Numbered from the stretch's first letter, positions 16,028 through 25,511 are shown. The stretch is DNA of 32,140 nt from an uncultured Rickettsiaceae bacterium (GCA_905479865.1 CAJQOD010000036.1:1-32140), one strand, 5' to 3'. Translations and numbers: made by a program. Notes: generated by a model from the letters alone, not told the origin.

Positions 16028-17680
16028 TTACATATTAATAAATTCTAAAAGTGGCCCTAGAATCATTAGCGGTAAGAACGTTATTGCGCCAACTAGCAAT
16101 ACTGTGATGAGCAGGAAAATACTTAGTTCAATGCCTGATTGAGTGCGTTGACTTATTTCGTTGGCAATTCTCTGTTTACGTGCAAAGGAACCGCTGATGG
16201 CCAGTGAGAAATATATTATCGGATATCTGCCTAAAAACATTGCTAGTGCTGTCATGTAGTTGAAGTAATCGGTGGAGGTGTCAATGCCTGAAAAATTTGA
16301 GCCGTTATTGGCAAAACTAGAAGCGAAATTATACGTAATATCTGTTACAGCCTGTGAACCATGATAAGTTATGAGGTCTTGTGAATATGGCAGCAATAAG
16401 GTTATACTGGTAAATAATAAAACGCCGACCGGCATCACCAGGAATACTATAATTACATAGTTAATTTCATTGATAGTAATATTTTTGCCAAAAAAATTGG
16501 CTGTTTCACCGGTAATCAAACCACGCAAGAAAACTGCCACAATGAGATATGATAACATGGCAAAAAAACCTGATCCTACTCCTTCAATGATAAATTTGCC
16601 CATAATTAGATTGGCAAAGAGTACAAGAGTGCTAAGCGGAGAGTAATTTTCAAGGCAGGCATTGGCCGAGCCATCAGAACTCATAGTGATGGACAATACC
16701 CACATTAATGAAGGAAATTTATCATAAACAAGCTCTTTACCCATGTAGTTAAAATCATCTCCAAGAGCTGTGTCACCAAAAATAAAGGGTAGGCCATAAG
16801 TAGTTTCCCCTAAATTCATTATCAGCAGAGAGGAAATCATAATGACAACGATTATGGTGTATAATGCCCAACTCAATTTTTGAGCGCCAACCAGAAATCC
16901 GTAAGCAAAGATCATGGAAGAGGGCATCATTACAATTAAAAACAGCCCAAGCATGACTGCTTCGCGAGAAGGTGCTTCAAAGGGATGGGCTGATGCGCTT
17001 GCAAAAAGCGATCCTCCGTTTGCAACTAAATTCTTGATAGCGACTTGTCCTGCTACTGGTCCTAAGCTCAGTTGTTCCGGGATACCAGACAGGTTGGTGT
17101 AATCAATTATTCCTGTAAAATCATGCGGCATACCAAAAGCAATAAACGCAACTGCAACAATTATGGAAAATGGAAATAGAATAAACAATAAGGCTCGCAG
17201 GAAATCATCATAAAAATTACCGATAAATGGGTTATGGTTGTTTATTATACCTCTGATAAAAGCAATAAAGACTGCAATTCCTGTCGCCCCGGATAAGAAG
17301 TTTTGAGTAATTAAGGCAAACACATGCGAGAACATTGTTAATTCGGTTTCAGGGTTGTGGCTTTGGAAGAAAGTACCGGTTGCAAAAGAAACAGCTGCAT
17401 TAAGCGCACTGGGGAAACTTATATTTCCGTTTAAGGTGTCAGCTTCCGGTAAAAAATCCTGAAAGTAAATTATCAGGAAGGTAAATAATATGCACAGGCT
17501 GTTGAAGCACATCAAGCTTGCAAAATATTCTTTCCAGCGCTGGTTCTTCCATTGCCCCTTTTGGTTTCTTAAGATTTCATGCTCTTTATAGCCATATTTG
17601 TAAATCACGGCAATATATTTACCCAGTAAGGGAGCACCTATGGTGATCAGTAAAAAAAAGGCAAGTACTGCAAAGATCAT
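16028..17680 (-). CDS. kdpA: Potassium-transporting ATPase subunit A without visible KdpB/C
   Basis: This 550-aa polytopic protein is homologous to KdpA, the ion-channel-like subunit of the KdpFABC potassium pump. Pore-loop regions are recognisable: FATGTFFQSHNPET (E. coli TNTNWQ region), NGGSLFASASAHPFEAP (NGGGFFNANSAHPFENP), SSDGSANA (third loop, diverged from TSTGCGAV), and NNGSNFSGI. In complete operons kdpB and kdpC follow directly. Here an M23 peptidase gene follows instead, one base after the stop. The start overlaps the stop of the small lipoprotein gene. Either kdpB/C lie elsewhere or this subunit works alone as a passive K+ path or is decaying; the frame itself is intact. Confidence 0.88.
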   Translation of the reverse strand: MIFAVLAFFLLITIGAPLLGKYIAVIYKYGYKEHEILRNQKGQWKNQRWKEYFASLMCFNSLCILFTFLIIYFQDFLPEADTLNGNISFPSALNAAVSFATGTFFQSHNPETELTMFSHVFALITQNFLSGATGIAVFIAFIRGIINNHNPFIGNFYDDFLRALLFILFPFSIIVAVAFIAFGMPHDFTGIIDYTNLSGIPEQLSLGPVAGQVAIKNLVANGGSLFASASAHPFEAPSREAVMLGLFLIVMMPSSMIFAYGFLVGAQKLSWALYTIIVVIMISSLLIMNLGETTYGLPFIFGDTALGDDFNYMGKELVYDKFPSLMWVLSITMSSDGSANACLENYSPLSTLVLFANLIMGKFIIEGVGSGFFAMLSYLIVAVFLRGLITGETANFFGKNITINEINYVIIVFLVMPVGVLLFTSITLLLPYSQDLITYHGSQAVTDITYNFASSFANNGSNFSGIDTSTDYFNYMTALAMFLGRYPIIYFSLAISGSFARKQRIANEISQRTQSGIELSIFLLITVLLVGAITFLPLMILGPLLEFINM

Positions 17681-17796
17681 ACGACATCAATATCTAAAGA
17701 AATATCGTCTTCCGGCTCATTCAGAGTTAGCGGCTTTTTTAAGCCACAACTTGCCAGCACAAAAGACAGTAATAAGATAAAAATAATTTCTTTCAT
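17677..17796 (-). CDS. Small LptM-like lipoprotein
   Basis: This 39-aa protein has a short hydrophobic signal and lipobox LASC (Cys17) followed by GLKKPL. That is the hallmark of the tiny LptM/YifL lipoproteins (Cys-G-x-K-x-P-L). An acidic tail follows. LptM in E. coli assists maturation of the LptD outer-membrane translocon; that role here is inference. The TGA stop overlaps the kdpA start codon (ATGA), so the two are translationally coupled. It heads the operon lipoprotein, kdpA, M23 peptidase and is divergent from the tlpA-like gene with 75 bases between. Confidence 0.75.
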   Translation of the reverse strand: MKEIIFILLLSFVLASCGLKKPLTLNEPEDDISLDIDVV

Positions 17797-17871
17797 AATT
17801 CTTTTGGTTATAGTTTTCTTATTTGAAACTTTGTACTGTAAAATGACTGAATAAAAATATTATATTAAATT

Positions 17872-18543
17872 ATGAAAAAATGTATATGGCTTATTAGCTT
17901 CAATTTGATTCTTATATTTACTCAAAGTTGTTATGCAATAAAATCTACTATAACTGAGCATAATAACTATACGGATACAGAGACGAATTTTTTTGATGAG
18001 CAGGGGAATAAAGTATTTCTTGATCAGTATGAAGGTAGCACAGTGTTACTGGTGTTTTGGGCTACCTGGTGCGGCACTTGTGTTAGTGAGCTTCAAGACC
18101 TGGATAACTTACAAAAAGATTTTCGTAAATTACCATTTAAGGTGATTGCTGTCTCTGAGGATTATCAAGGTATAGAAGTAGTAAAAAAACACTTTGAATC
18201 GAGTGAAATCAGGCATTTGGAAATATTTTATGATTATCAAAATCAACTTTTTAGAGCGTTATCGGTCGTTGGGTTACCAACTGCATTTTTAATTAATACT
18301 GACGGTAAGGTCAAAAAGATTTTTAAAGGTAAAATGAAGTGGCATGACGATAAAATTCGCGCTATGCTGTTATCTGAGATAGAAGGAAATCCAGAAATAC
18401 CTAAAAATACCTATCGGGTTCCGTCATTAAACAGGCAGGTTGGAAAAGTTGTTAAAGCGATACAGCAAGTTCCGAACGAAAAAGGTGAAAATAATAATGC
18501 AGAGGAAAAAAGTAATGACAAAAAAACAAACCAATCAAAATAA
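17872..18543 (+). CDS. TlpA/ResA-like thiol-disulfide oxidoreductase
   Basis: This 223-aa protein is probably exported. It has an N-terminal hydrophobic signal ending near SCYA (a lipobox-like TQSC is also possible), then a thioredoxin fold with redox motif WCGTC (C67, C70) and the cis-Pro loop VGLPTAFLI. TlpA/ResA proteins keep periplasmic cysteines reduced, often for cytochrome c or cytochrome oxidase assembly. The C-terminal 40 residues are Lys/Asn/Glu-rich and look disordered. The S49 peptidase gene begins inside its 3' end in another frame. Confidence 0.88.
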   Translation: MKKCIWLISFNLILIFTQSCYAIKSTITEHNNYTDTETNFFDEQGNKVFLDQYEGSTVLLVFWATWCGTCVSELQDLDNLQKDFRKLPFKVIAVSEDYQGIEVVKKHFESSEIRHLEIFYDYQNQLFRALSVVGLPTAFLINTDGKVKKIFKGKMKWHDDKIRAMLLSEIEGNPEIPKNTYRVPSLNRQVGKVVKAIQQVPNEKGENNNAEEKSNDKKTNQSK

Positions 18544-19450
18544 TAATGTAATTACCCAAAGAGGATCAGGGATCTCTGCTCGTCGTCAAAGTAAATTTGA
18601 GCAGTTACTATCTTTCCTGCCGCTTGGTCTTGGGGTATCAAAGCCGGTTGTGGCGATATTTAGGCTCGATGGGGTAATTGGCAAAGTTGGCACGCTAAAA
18701 TCCGGATTAACTCTGAGCTTGCTCAACAAATTAATCGAAAAAATGTTTAAATTAGAACGGTTGGATGCTATTTGTCTAAGCATTAATTCGCCAGGCGGCT
18801 CACCGGTGCAGGCTGATCTTATAGCAACTAGAATTATAGAATTAGCAAAAGCAAAAGAAGTGCCGGTATTTAGCTTTGTTGAAGATGTGGCAGCTTCGGG
18901 TGGATATTGGTTGGCATGTGCCGGGAGTAAAATTTATGCAAGCAAAAGCTCGATCATAGGTAGTATAGGTGTGATATCGAGTGGTTTCGGGTTTCATGAG
19001 GCGATAGAAAAGCTTGGCATTGAGCGAAGAGTTTATACGGAGGGCAAGACTAAATCGGTGCTTGATCCATTTAAGCCGGCAAAAAATTCGGATATAAAAA
19101 TTATCCGGAAGATTCAGCAGGATATTCATTATCACTTTATTAGTACGATTAAAGATAGACGTGCAGGGAGATTAACACAAAATGATGATATTTTGTTTAA
19201 CGGGGAATTTTGGTCTGCTCAGACAGCAGTGGATTACGGACTCATAGATGGGATTGATAATTTATACTCATTCATTCAAAAACGATATGGTGATAATGTA
19301 AAAATTGAACATATTGAAAATAAGCAATCCTGGATAAAAAAGAAATTAAGCATGAGTCAAATTTCTCAAGAGTTTGCAGGAAAGCTTGCGGAAAGCGTTA
19401 TGGATTCGGCTGAAAGGCGCTTATTACAAAGCAGGTTTGATATCAGTTAA
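18515..19450 (+). CDS. sppA: Signal peptide peptidase, S49 family (SppA/SohB)
   Basis: This 311-aa serine protease has the Ser/Lys dyad of the S49 family: Ser128 in DVAASGGYW and Lys180 in EGKTKSVLDPF. They are 52 residues apart, as in SppA and SohB. NSPGGS (91-96) is also typical. The start at 18515 is chosen because AGAGGA (18501-18506) lies 8 bases upstream. In-frame ATGs at 18497 and 18440 would give longer, lower-quality N-termini and more overlap with the tlpA-like gene. It overlaps that gene by 29 bases in another frame. No clear signal peptide is seen, so membrane attachment is uncertain. Confidence 0.88.
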   Translation: MTKKQTNQNNNVITQRGSGISARRQSKFEQLLSFLPLGLGVSKPVVAIFRLDGVIGKVGTLKSGLTLSLLNKLIEKMFKLERLDAICLSINSPGGSPVQADLIATRIIELAKAKEVPVFSFVEDVAASGGYWLACAGSKIYASKSSIIGSIGVISSGFGFHEAIEKLGIERRVYTEGKTKSVLDPFKPAKNSDIKIIRKIQQDIHYHFISTIKDRRAGRLTQNDDILFNGEFWSAQTAVDYGLIDGIDNLYSFIQKRYGDNVKIEHIENKQSWIKKKLSMSQISQEFAGKLAESVMDSAERRLLQSRFDIS

Positions 19451-19581
19451 GCCTTTTGTTTAAGAGAAATTGTCTTGGCAAGAAGTTGAGAAATAGTATC
19501 AATTATAAAAATAACTACCTACCATCGTCATTGCTGCATAAGGTTATGTAATTCGCTGACAGTTTTTGTTGTAATATTCTT

Positions 19582-19673
19582 CGTCATTGCGAGCGCAAGC
19601 GAAGCAATCCATTATAGCTTCAGTTTTGCAATGATAAATGGATTGCCGCAGCCCTAAGGGCTTCGCAATGACG
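19582..19673. repeat. Intergenic palindromic repeat
   Basis: The left arm at 19582-19612 (CGTCATTGCGAGCGCAAGCG and on) pairs imperfectly with the right arm at 19638-19673, which ends CTTCGCAATGACG. Outer bases continue the pairing: CCATCGTCATTG near 19523 also matches CAATGACGATGG (19666-19677), suggesting a nested or partly duplicated copy. Palindromes beginning CGTCATTGCGAGC are frequent between genes in Rickettsia and some other bacteria. This one lies in the 373-base gap between sppA and the ABC-F gene, which otherwise shows no gene. Its GC content is visibly higher than the flanks. Confidence 0.8.
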
Positions 19674-19823
19674 ATGGGGATAGTTAATAAAATGATGGGT
19701 ATTATTAAGCTTATCCCTTATTTTAGCTGTAACAATATTATCTTCGATAAAAACCCCTAGTTTTCAACAAAATTTGCTTTATTATATCGGCTATTAAATA
19801 ATAGTTTATATAAGTTAAGCCTG

Positions 19824-21626
19824 ATGACGCCAATTTTTTATATTAAGGACGGAAATTTAAGTTTTGCTGATAAAATTGTCTTGTCTGATCTTGAATTATA
19901 CATCTCTTCTGGAGATAGAGTTTGCCTGGTTGGAAAAAACGGTTGCGGTAAATCCAGCCTTATGAAAATTATTGAAGGTGAATATGAATTGGATGATGGT
20001 GAATTATTTCAGGATTCGTCTGCCCATGTCGGATATTTAAAGCAGGATATGAAGTTACTGCCCGATTGCAAAATATATGATTTTATTCTGGGAGAATTTA
20101 AGGATCCGGAAAGTAATAAATATCATGCTGATATCATTTTAAAGCAACTGGAAATTGATGGGGATTTAGAGCTTAAACATTGTTCAGGAGGGCAGACCAG
20201 AAGAGCTTGTCTTGCCAAAGCTTTGGTTAGCAAGCCAGATATTCTGTTGTTGGATGAACCCACCAACCACCTTGATATTCAGGCGATAGAGTGGCTTGAA
20301 GGATATATAAAAAACTATCCGGGAGCAGTTATTTGTATAAGCCACGATCGGATGTTTCAGGAAAATATCACTAATAAAGTCTGGTGGATTGATCGCGGGA
20401 TTTTGCGTAAATCCGGCAAGGGTTTTAAATATTATGACCAGTGGCGGGAAGAAATTATCGCAGCAGAAGAGTCAGTTTTGCGCAAGATGAACAGGAAGTT
20501 GGAAGCCGAGAAAAATTGGCTGAATATGGGAGTAACCGGTAGAAGAAAACGTAATCAGAAGCGTCTGGCGAATTTATATAGGCTTAGAGAAACACTCAGA
20601 GCTCATCACACGAATCTTAGACAGGCAAAAGCAAGACTGCAAATTGAACTTGCTGAGGAGATGAAGAAAACCAAATTTATTATAGAAGCAGAGCATATTT
20701 CATATAATTTTCCTGGTAAAAAACTATTCGATAATTTTACTTTTAAAGTTAAAAAGGGAGAAAAAATAGGAGTTATAGGTCCAAATGGAGCAGGTAAATC
20801 AACATTAATACGCTTGCTTACAAAAGAGCTGGAGCCGTTAGCTGGCAAAGTCAAGCATGGAACTAATATTGATATAACCTATTTTGACCAGCACAGGAGT
20901 GATTTAAACCCCCAGTATAGTTTGAAGCAAACTCTGTGTCCTGGAGGAGGTGACCAGGTTTTCCTAAAAGACAGGACGATGCATGTTGCAGGTTATTTGA
21001 AAAATTTTATGTTCGATCCTAAAACCCTGGATAACAAGGTTGCGACATTGTCGGGCGGTGAGGCCAACCGATTACTTCTTGCAAAATCATTGATAAATCC
21101 GGGAAATTTTTTCATTTTAGATGAACCGACAAATGATCTTGATATGGATTCTCTCGACATGCTTCTTGAGATACTGGCAGATTATACGGGTACACTGATA
21201 ATCGTCAGTCACGACCGGGATTTTTTGGAAAATCTGGTTACTAGAACTCTAGTCTTTACCGAAAGTGAGATAATCGATTTATATGGCGGCTATGAAGATT
21301 ATTTAAAATATTATCGCTTAGGTCAAAAAGAAGTAAAATCTACAAAAATTAAATCAATTGCGCCCGCACCTGTGAAAACTGGAAGTTTGCAGAAAATGAG
21401 TTATAAATATGTACGTTTGCTGGAGATATTGCCTGGAGAAATAGAGATGCTGGAAGAACAAATTGCAATTATGGAAAATCAGCTCGCAGAGCCAGACTTG
21501 TATAATTCTGATAATAAAAAGTTTGAATATCTATCGCATCAATTGCAACAATCAAAATCAGAACTTGAGATAAAATTAGAGCAATGGCTAGAGGTTGAAA
21601 CAATGCAGGATAAAATAAAGAAGTAA
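19824..21626 (+). CDS. ABC-F family ATPase (Uup-like)
   Basis: This 600-aa soluble protein has two ATPase domains and no membrane spans. Domain 1 has Walker A GKNGCGKSS (37-45), signature CSGGQTRR and Walker B LLLDEPTNHLD. Domain 2 has GPNGAGKST, LSGGEANR and FILDEPTNDLD. A basic linker between them (NRKLEAEKNWLNMGVTGRRK) and a C-terminal coiled coil of about 100 residues fit the Uup branch. ABC-F proteins act on ribosomes, and Uup is also linked to DNA structures and transposon excision. The queuosine-precursor transporter gene starts 4 bases after the stop, so the two are likely cotranscribed. Confidence 0.92.
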   Translation: MTPIFYIKDGNLSFADKIVLSDLELYISSGDRVCLVGKNGCGKSSLMKIIEGEYELDDGELFQDSSAHVGYLKQDMKLLPDCKIYDFILGEFKDPESNKYHADIILKQLEIDGDLELKHCSGGQTRRACLAKALVSKPDILLLDEPTNHLDIQAIEWLEGYIKNYPGAVICISHDRMFQENITNKVWWIDRGILRKSGKGFKYYDQWREEIIAAEESVLRKMNRKLEAEKNWLNMGVTGRRKRNQKRLANLYRLRETLRAHHTNLRQAKARLQIELAEEMKKTKFIIEAEHISYNFPGKKLFDNFTFKVKKGEKIGVIGPNGAGKSTLIRLLTKELEPLAGKVKHGTNIDITYFDQHRSDLNPQYSLKQTLCPGGGDQVFLKDRTMHVAGYLKNFMFDPKTLDNKVATLSGGEANRLLLAKSLINPGNFFILDEPTNDLDMDSLDMLLEILADYTGTLIIVSHDRDFLENLVTRTLVFTESEIIDLYGGYEDYLKYYRLGQKEVKSTKIKSIAPAPVKTGSLQKMSYKYVRLLEILPGEIEMLEEQIAIMENQLAEPDLYNSDNKKFEYLSHQLQQSKSELEIKLEQWLEVETMQDKIKK

Positions 21627-21630
21627 TTTT

Positions 21631-22284
21631 ATGACAAATTCGCTAAAATTATATGTCATTTTTTGTAGTATATTTTGTACAATAATTGTTACAGGTAATT
21701 TGATATTTCAGAAATTTATCAGTATTAATCTGTTTGATAATGTGTTGGAAATTTCAGTAGGTGTCCTGCTTTATCCTCTTACTTTTCTGATTTCGGATTT
21801 TGTCACAGAATTTTATGGCAAAGAAAGAGCTAAATTCATGATCAATATTGCGATTTTATGTAGCTTCATTGTGTTTGTATTGGTTCTTGTATCCGATTAT
21901 TGTACAGCCACCAAGTGGTCGGTAATAGACGATGCAACATTCCACAGGGTGTTTAATGTTTATGGGATTGGGGCTGTTGCATCAATAATTGCGAATTATC
22001 TGGGTCAGCTAGTTGATATTTACACTTTTTCTTATCTGAAATTTCTTACTAAAGGTAAATATTTATGGCTTAGAAATAATATAAGCACCATATTGGGGCA
22101 ATTGGTAGACACTGCTGTGGTCGTATCGATTTTATGTGTATTTGAAATAATACCGCAGGAGCAATTCCTTATTGTATCCCAGAGCAGCTTATTCTTTAAA
22201 ATATTAGCTGCTCTGGCAGACACACCATTATTTTATTTAGGCTATTATTTGATACGAAAATCCAAGCTTGCTAAAACGACATAA
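21631..22284 (+). CDS. yhhQ: Queuosine precursor transporter (VUT family, YhhQ)
   Basis: This 217-aa membrane protein has about six hydrophobic spans. The family signature LLYPLTFLISDFVTEFYGKE (51-70) is clear, as is the later NISTILGQLVDTAVV. YhhQ/QPTR proteins import queuosine precursors such as preQ1 or queuine. An intracellular bacterium could use this to salvage them from the host (inference). The 3' end overlaps the end of the convergent rimM gene by 40 bases. Confidence 0.92.
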   Translation: MTNSLKLYVIFCSIFCTIIVTGNLIFQKFISINLFDNVLEISVGVLLYPLTFLISDFVTEFYGKERAKFMINIAILCSFIVFVLVLVSDYCTATKWSVIDDATFHRVFNVYGIGAVASIIANYLGQLVDIYTFSYLKFLTKGKYLWLRNNISTILGQLVDTAVVVSILCVFEIIPQEQFLIVSQSSLFFKILAALADTPLFYLGYYLIRKSKLAKTT

Positions 22285-22751
22285 TCTTTCTCAATTGTAG
22301 GGAATAATTCTTTAGTAAACGGGAACATTTCCTCTCTACCGTCATCACTAAATTTAATTTCGATGATATCACCGGCACCATAATTTGCGACGTCCAAGAT
22401 TATGCCGAGTGTTTGTCCAGCCTTATCTATTACTTTTAAACCTCTTAAATCTTCAAAATAAAATTCTTCTGTAAGGAGTGTTGGCAAATTTTCTTTGTAG
22501 CAATATAGTTCCATACCTTTTAATTCTTCTGCATGGTTTCTGTCATTACAATTTGTAAGCCTGCAAATAACCCAACCTTTAGAATTTACTCTAAGCATTT
22601 TCAGCTTGACAGGACTATTATTTTTATCAATTAACTGGAGCTTTACAATGTTACTTACAGGATTGGTATAGGACTTAATCAGCACATCTCCCTTTATCCC
22701 ATGCGCTGCGGATATTACACCAACTAAAATTAAATTCTTTTCTTTGACCAT
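22245..22751 (-). CDS. rimM: Ribosome maturation factor RimM
   Basis: This 168-aa protein assists assembly of the 30S subunit head, near protein S19. The N-terminal domain carries VGVISAAHGIKGDVLIKSYT. The C-terminal PRC-barrel has FYFEDLRGLKVIDKAGQTLG followed by a G-A-G-D-I motif. It stands alone rather than in the common rpsP-rimM-trmD-rplS order. It is convergent with yhhQ, sharing 40 bases, and divergent from the AsmA-like gene. Confidence 0.93.
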   Translation of the reverse strand: MVKEKNLILVGVISAAHGIKGDVLIKSYTNPVSNIVKLQLIDKNNSPVKLKMLRVNSKGWVICRLTNCNDRNHAEELKGMELYCYKENLPTLLTEEFYFEDLRGLKVIDKAGQTLGIILDVANYGAGDIIEIKFSDDGREEMFPFTKELFPTIEKDYVVLASLDFRIK

Positions 22752-22857
22752 TTTGTGGGCATCTCGTTGATATATTATTAAAAAGGTACTATCCTGCTAT
22801 ATGGTGGAATAGTCGGTGTCGGTTTTTACATTCACATTTATAACATAATTGTCAAAG

Positions 22858-25455
22858 ATGATGAAAAAATTATTTGTAAGTATAGTGATTATTATTGGAT
22901 TAATAGCAGGAATGGTGACTGCATCCATTACATTAACTGACTACAAAAAACTGTATCAAGAGTTTGTAGAGAGTACTAAAATTGATATAGCTTCCATCAA
23001 AGAAAGTGACTTTAAAATCAATAAATTTCCGATTCCATATCTGGTTATTGATCAGATAGAACAAGATGGTAAAGTTAAAGTAAAGAATATTGAAATTCAC
23101 TTTTCACTGATGTCGTTGCTTACTTTTGATCCTCGGGTAACGCAACTTAAAATTGGGGAGGCAATTATTCATCTTGATAATGAGGATGTGAATTTCCTGA
23201 ACCATGACGAATTTATTTCCGAACTTATCATTAAAGATGCGCTGTCAGTTCAGGCAACCATTGATAAGCTGAGCTTTGTTGAGTCGGATGAAGATGTTCC
23301 TCTAGTGATAGAAGATTTTGCATTTATAAGCAAAGATAATTTAACAAGTTTTTCCGGGACAGTTGATTCAATAGGTAAATTGGATGGGTCATTTGTAAAA
23401 TCAGGCGATGATGTTCTATTTAAGCTCGAAGTAAAGGATGAAAGTTACACTTTTAATATTGAAGAAAATTATAAAAATAATTTGTTGGAAAATGGTAAAG
23501 TTACGATGCAAACATCCAGTCTAGCTCATAAAATCATCAAACTTATTCCTGATTTGACTGAAATTGCTGATCGGTTAAATAGTGATGAGCAAGTGAATAT
23601 CACATTAGATATTATGCCGATAAAAAACTGGATGGGTTTAAAAAATATTATTATTAGCTCTGATTCTCTTGAAGGCACAGGGGAGATGAATTTAAGTAAA
23701 AATTCTGATGATCCTAGCGATATAAAGCTGGAATTTAGTAAAATGAATTTAGCTTCCTGGAACAAAGTCAGAGGCAAAGAAACGAAATCTGATAGGCTCA
23801 AATATGTTTCCAACCGGAGATTTGATTTTAATAAGAATCCAATGAAAGCAGATCTGTTTATAAAGGACATCAAATTAGATGAAAATAATTCATTGAGTGA
23901 CGTCAATATTAAAGCTGTTGTAGAAGGAGGTAAGCTGTATGTTCAGAACTTCTCTGGCGATCTTGATAAGAGTGGTAATTTTAAGCTTACAGGTATAGTC
24001 ACTCAAAATTCGTTTAGAAGCCTGTTTAACGGTAAGATTGCATTTAATCATAAAGACTTGAACGATCTAGCTGAATATTTCGGTGGAAAAGAAATTAGAA
24101 CAGCTACTCCGATTCCTTTTGCGCTGTCTTCTGATATAAAAATGAGTTCGGTAGATTTATCGTTGCAAAATCTATTGATTAAGACAAATGATACTGACTT
24201 GATAGGTAATATCTCAACCAAATTCATAGGAAACTCTCCGCGCACGAATGCAAGTATTAAATTTTCCTCGATAGATGTCGATAAAGGTAATTTTCCTGCT
24301 TTGTCACAGGCATTTGATTATGGCATGAGTTTATTTGACGGTATGAAAAAAGATGATTATTTAAGAAAATTTATTCCGATTCGTAAGATTAGTTCCATTA
24401 GCAATTACGATGTAACTTTTGATCGCCTGATTGCAGGTAAGAAATTATATGAAAATGTCAATTTCAATTTTGAGATGTCCCCTGGTAAAGTATCACTTGA
24501 GCAATTATTTATAAAAAATGGTGATGATTGGATTGATACTAGTTTTTCTCTGGAGGCGCAGGGGATAAGGCCTATGCTGAATGTTACAATTCATAATGGA
24601 TCTATGGCAGTGGATTTCCTGTCAGCTCCGACAATGTTGAATTTGCGTAAAAAAATATTGGATAACTGGGATTTGAGTAAAATTGATATAGTTATGAGTT
24701 GTTCGATCAAGAAATTATATCAGGATGAGATTTCTCTTGGCAGAGTATTATTTCAGGCAAAGAATGAGAAAAATTTATTTAATATTTCAAAATTCGATGC
24801 GGATTTATTAGGGGGAAGGCTGCAATCTTCCGGTAGTATACTACTTGATCCATATACTCTTAATTTTGTTTACGCTATAAATTCTGCAAGAATAAGTGAG
24901 ATTGCCAAATTATTACCTAAAAATATGTTAACTAGCGGCGGCGTATTGAGTGCAAGCGGAATGTGGTCTACCAATGGAGAAAAACTTGATGAACAGTTGT
25001 ATAATCTCTATACAAAATCAAATATAATTACCAAAGACATTACATTAAGCAAGTTTTCGATTGATAATTTAATTCAGGAATTAGGCGCGACTAACTACAA
25101 TATTAGGGTGTTTAAGGAAGATATAAAGAAAGCACTTCTGACTGGCGAAACACTAATCAGCGATCTAAAAACCGGCGTAGAATTGACCAAAGGCGTATTC
25201 AAATTACCTTCAATCGCATTTAAAACCAAATATAGTGCCGGCTCTGGTTCGGTAATATTTAATATTTATGATTTCAGTGTTGATGCTTCAACTATCTTTT
25301 CCTTTTACCTGGCCAAACCAAGATATGGTAGGAGTTCGACAGATTATGCTCCCACCAAGATGACAGTTACTGCAAAGGGTAATTTGCTTTCTCCGAAGAA
25401 AGAAGCAGATACAAAAGAGCTTGAAGAAGCATTAAAGGCTAGAAATAAGAGATAA
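22858..25455 (+). CDS. AsmA-like inner-membrane protein
   Basis: This roughly 865-aa protein has an N-terminal membrane anchor (about 5-25) and a long, beta-rich periplasmic body, the layout of the AsmA/TamB family of bridge-like proteins. The C-terminal part includes GGRLQSSGSILLDPYTLNFV and a region resembling the AsmA C-terminal repeat. AsmA-type proteins are linked to phospholipid movement to the outer membrane; that role here is by family only. The start is uncertain: ATG at 22858, ATG at 22861 or TTG at 22849 are all possible, and none has a clear ribosome-binding site. Confidence 0.78.
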   Translation: MMKKLFVSIVIIIGLIAGMVTASITLTDYKKLYQEFVESTKIDIASIKESDFKINKFPIPYLVIDQIEQDGKVKVKNIEIHFSLMSLLTFDPRVTQLKIGEAIIHLDNEDVNFLNHDEFISELIIKDALSVQATIDKLSFVESDEDVPLVIEDFAFISKDNLTSFSGTVDSIGKLDGSFVKSGDDVLFKLEVKDESYTFNIEENYKNNLLENGKVTMQTSSLAHKIIKLIPDLTEIADRLNSDEQVNITLDIMPIKNWMGLKNIIISSDSLEGTGEMNLSKNSDDPSDIKLEFSKMNLASWNKVRGKETKSDRLKYVSNRRFDFNKNPMKADLFIKDIKLDENNSLSDVNIKAVVEGGKLYVQNFSGDLDKSGNFKLTGIVTQNSFRSLFNGKIAFNHKDLNDLAEYFGGKEIRTATPIPFALSSDIKMSSVDLSLQNLLIKTNDTDLIGNISTKFIGNSPRTNASIKFSSIDVDKGNFPALSQAFDYGMSLFDGMKKDDYLRKFIPIRKISSISNYDVTFDRLIAGKKLYENVNFNFEMSPGKVSLEQLFIKNGDDWIDTSFSLEAQGIRPMLNVTIHNGSMAVDFLSAPTMLNLRKKILDNWDLSKIDIVMSCSIKKLYQDEISLGRVLFQAKNEKNLFNISKFDADLLGGRLQSSGSILLDPYTLNFVYAINSARISEIAKLLPKNMLTSGGVLSASGMWSTNGEKLDEQLYNLYTKSNIITKDITLSKFSIDNLIQELGATNYNIRVFKEDIKKALLTGETLISDLKTGVELTKGVFKLPSIAFKTKYSAGSGSVIFNIYDFSVDASTIFSFYLAKPRYGRSSTDYAPTKMTVTAKGNLLSPKKEADTKELEEALKARNKR

Positions 25456-25489
25456 TTTACTACGCTTAATACACTTTTGAAGAAGCATT

Positions 25490-25511
25490 TTTCACGCATT
25501 AAACCGTGAAA
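25490..25511 (+). terminator. Small hairpin after the AsmA-like gene
   Basis: TTTCACG (25490-25496) and CGTGAAA (25505-25511) form a 7-bp perfect stem around an 8-base loop, 35 bases after the stop. No T-run follows, so it may be a weak terminator or an RNA 3' end structure. Confidence 0.35.

Noticed and set aside
18440-18514. Longer N-terminus for the S49 peptidase starting at 18440
   Set aside because: It would overlap the tlpA-like gene by about 100 bases and add a Lys-rich stretch. The start at 18515 has a good AGAGGA ribosome-binding site.
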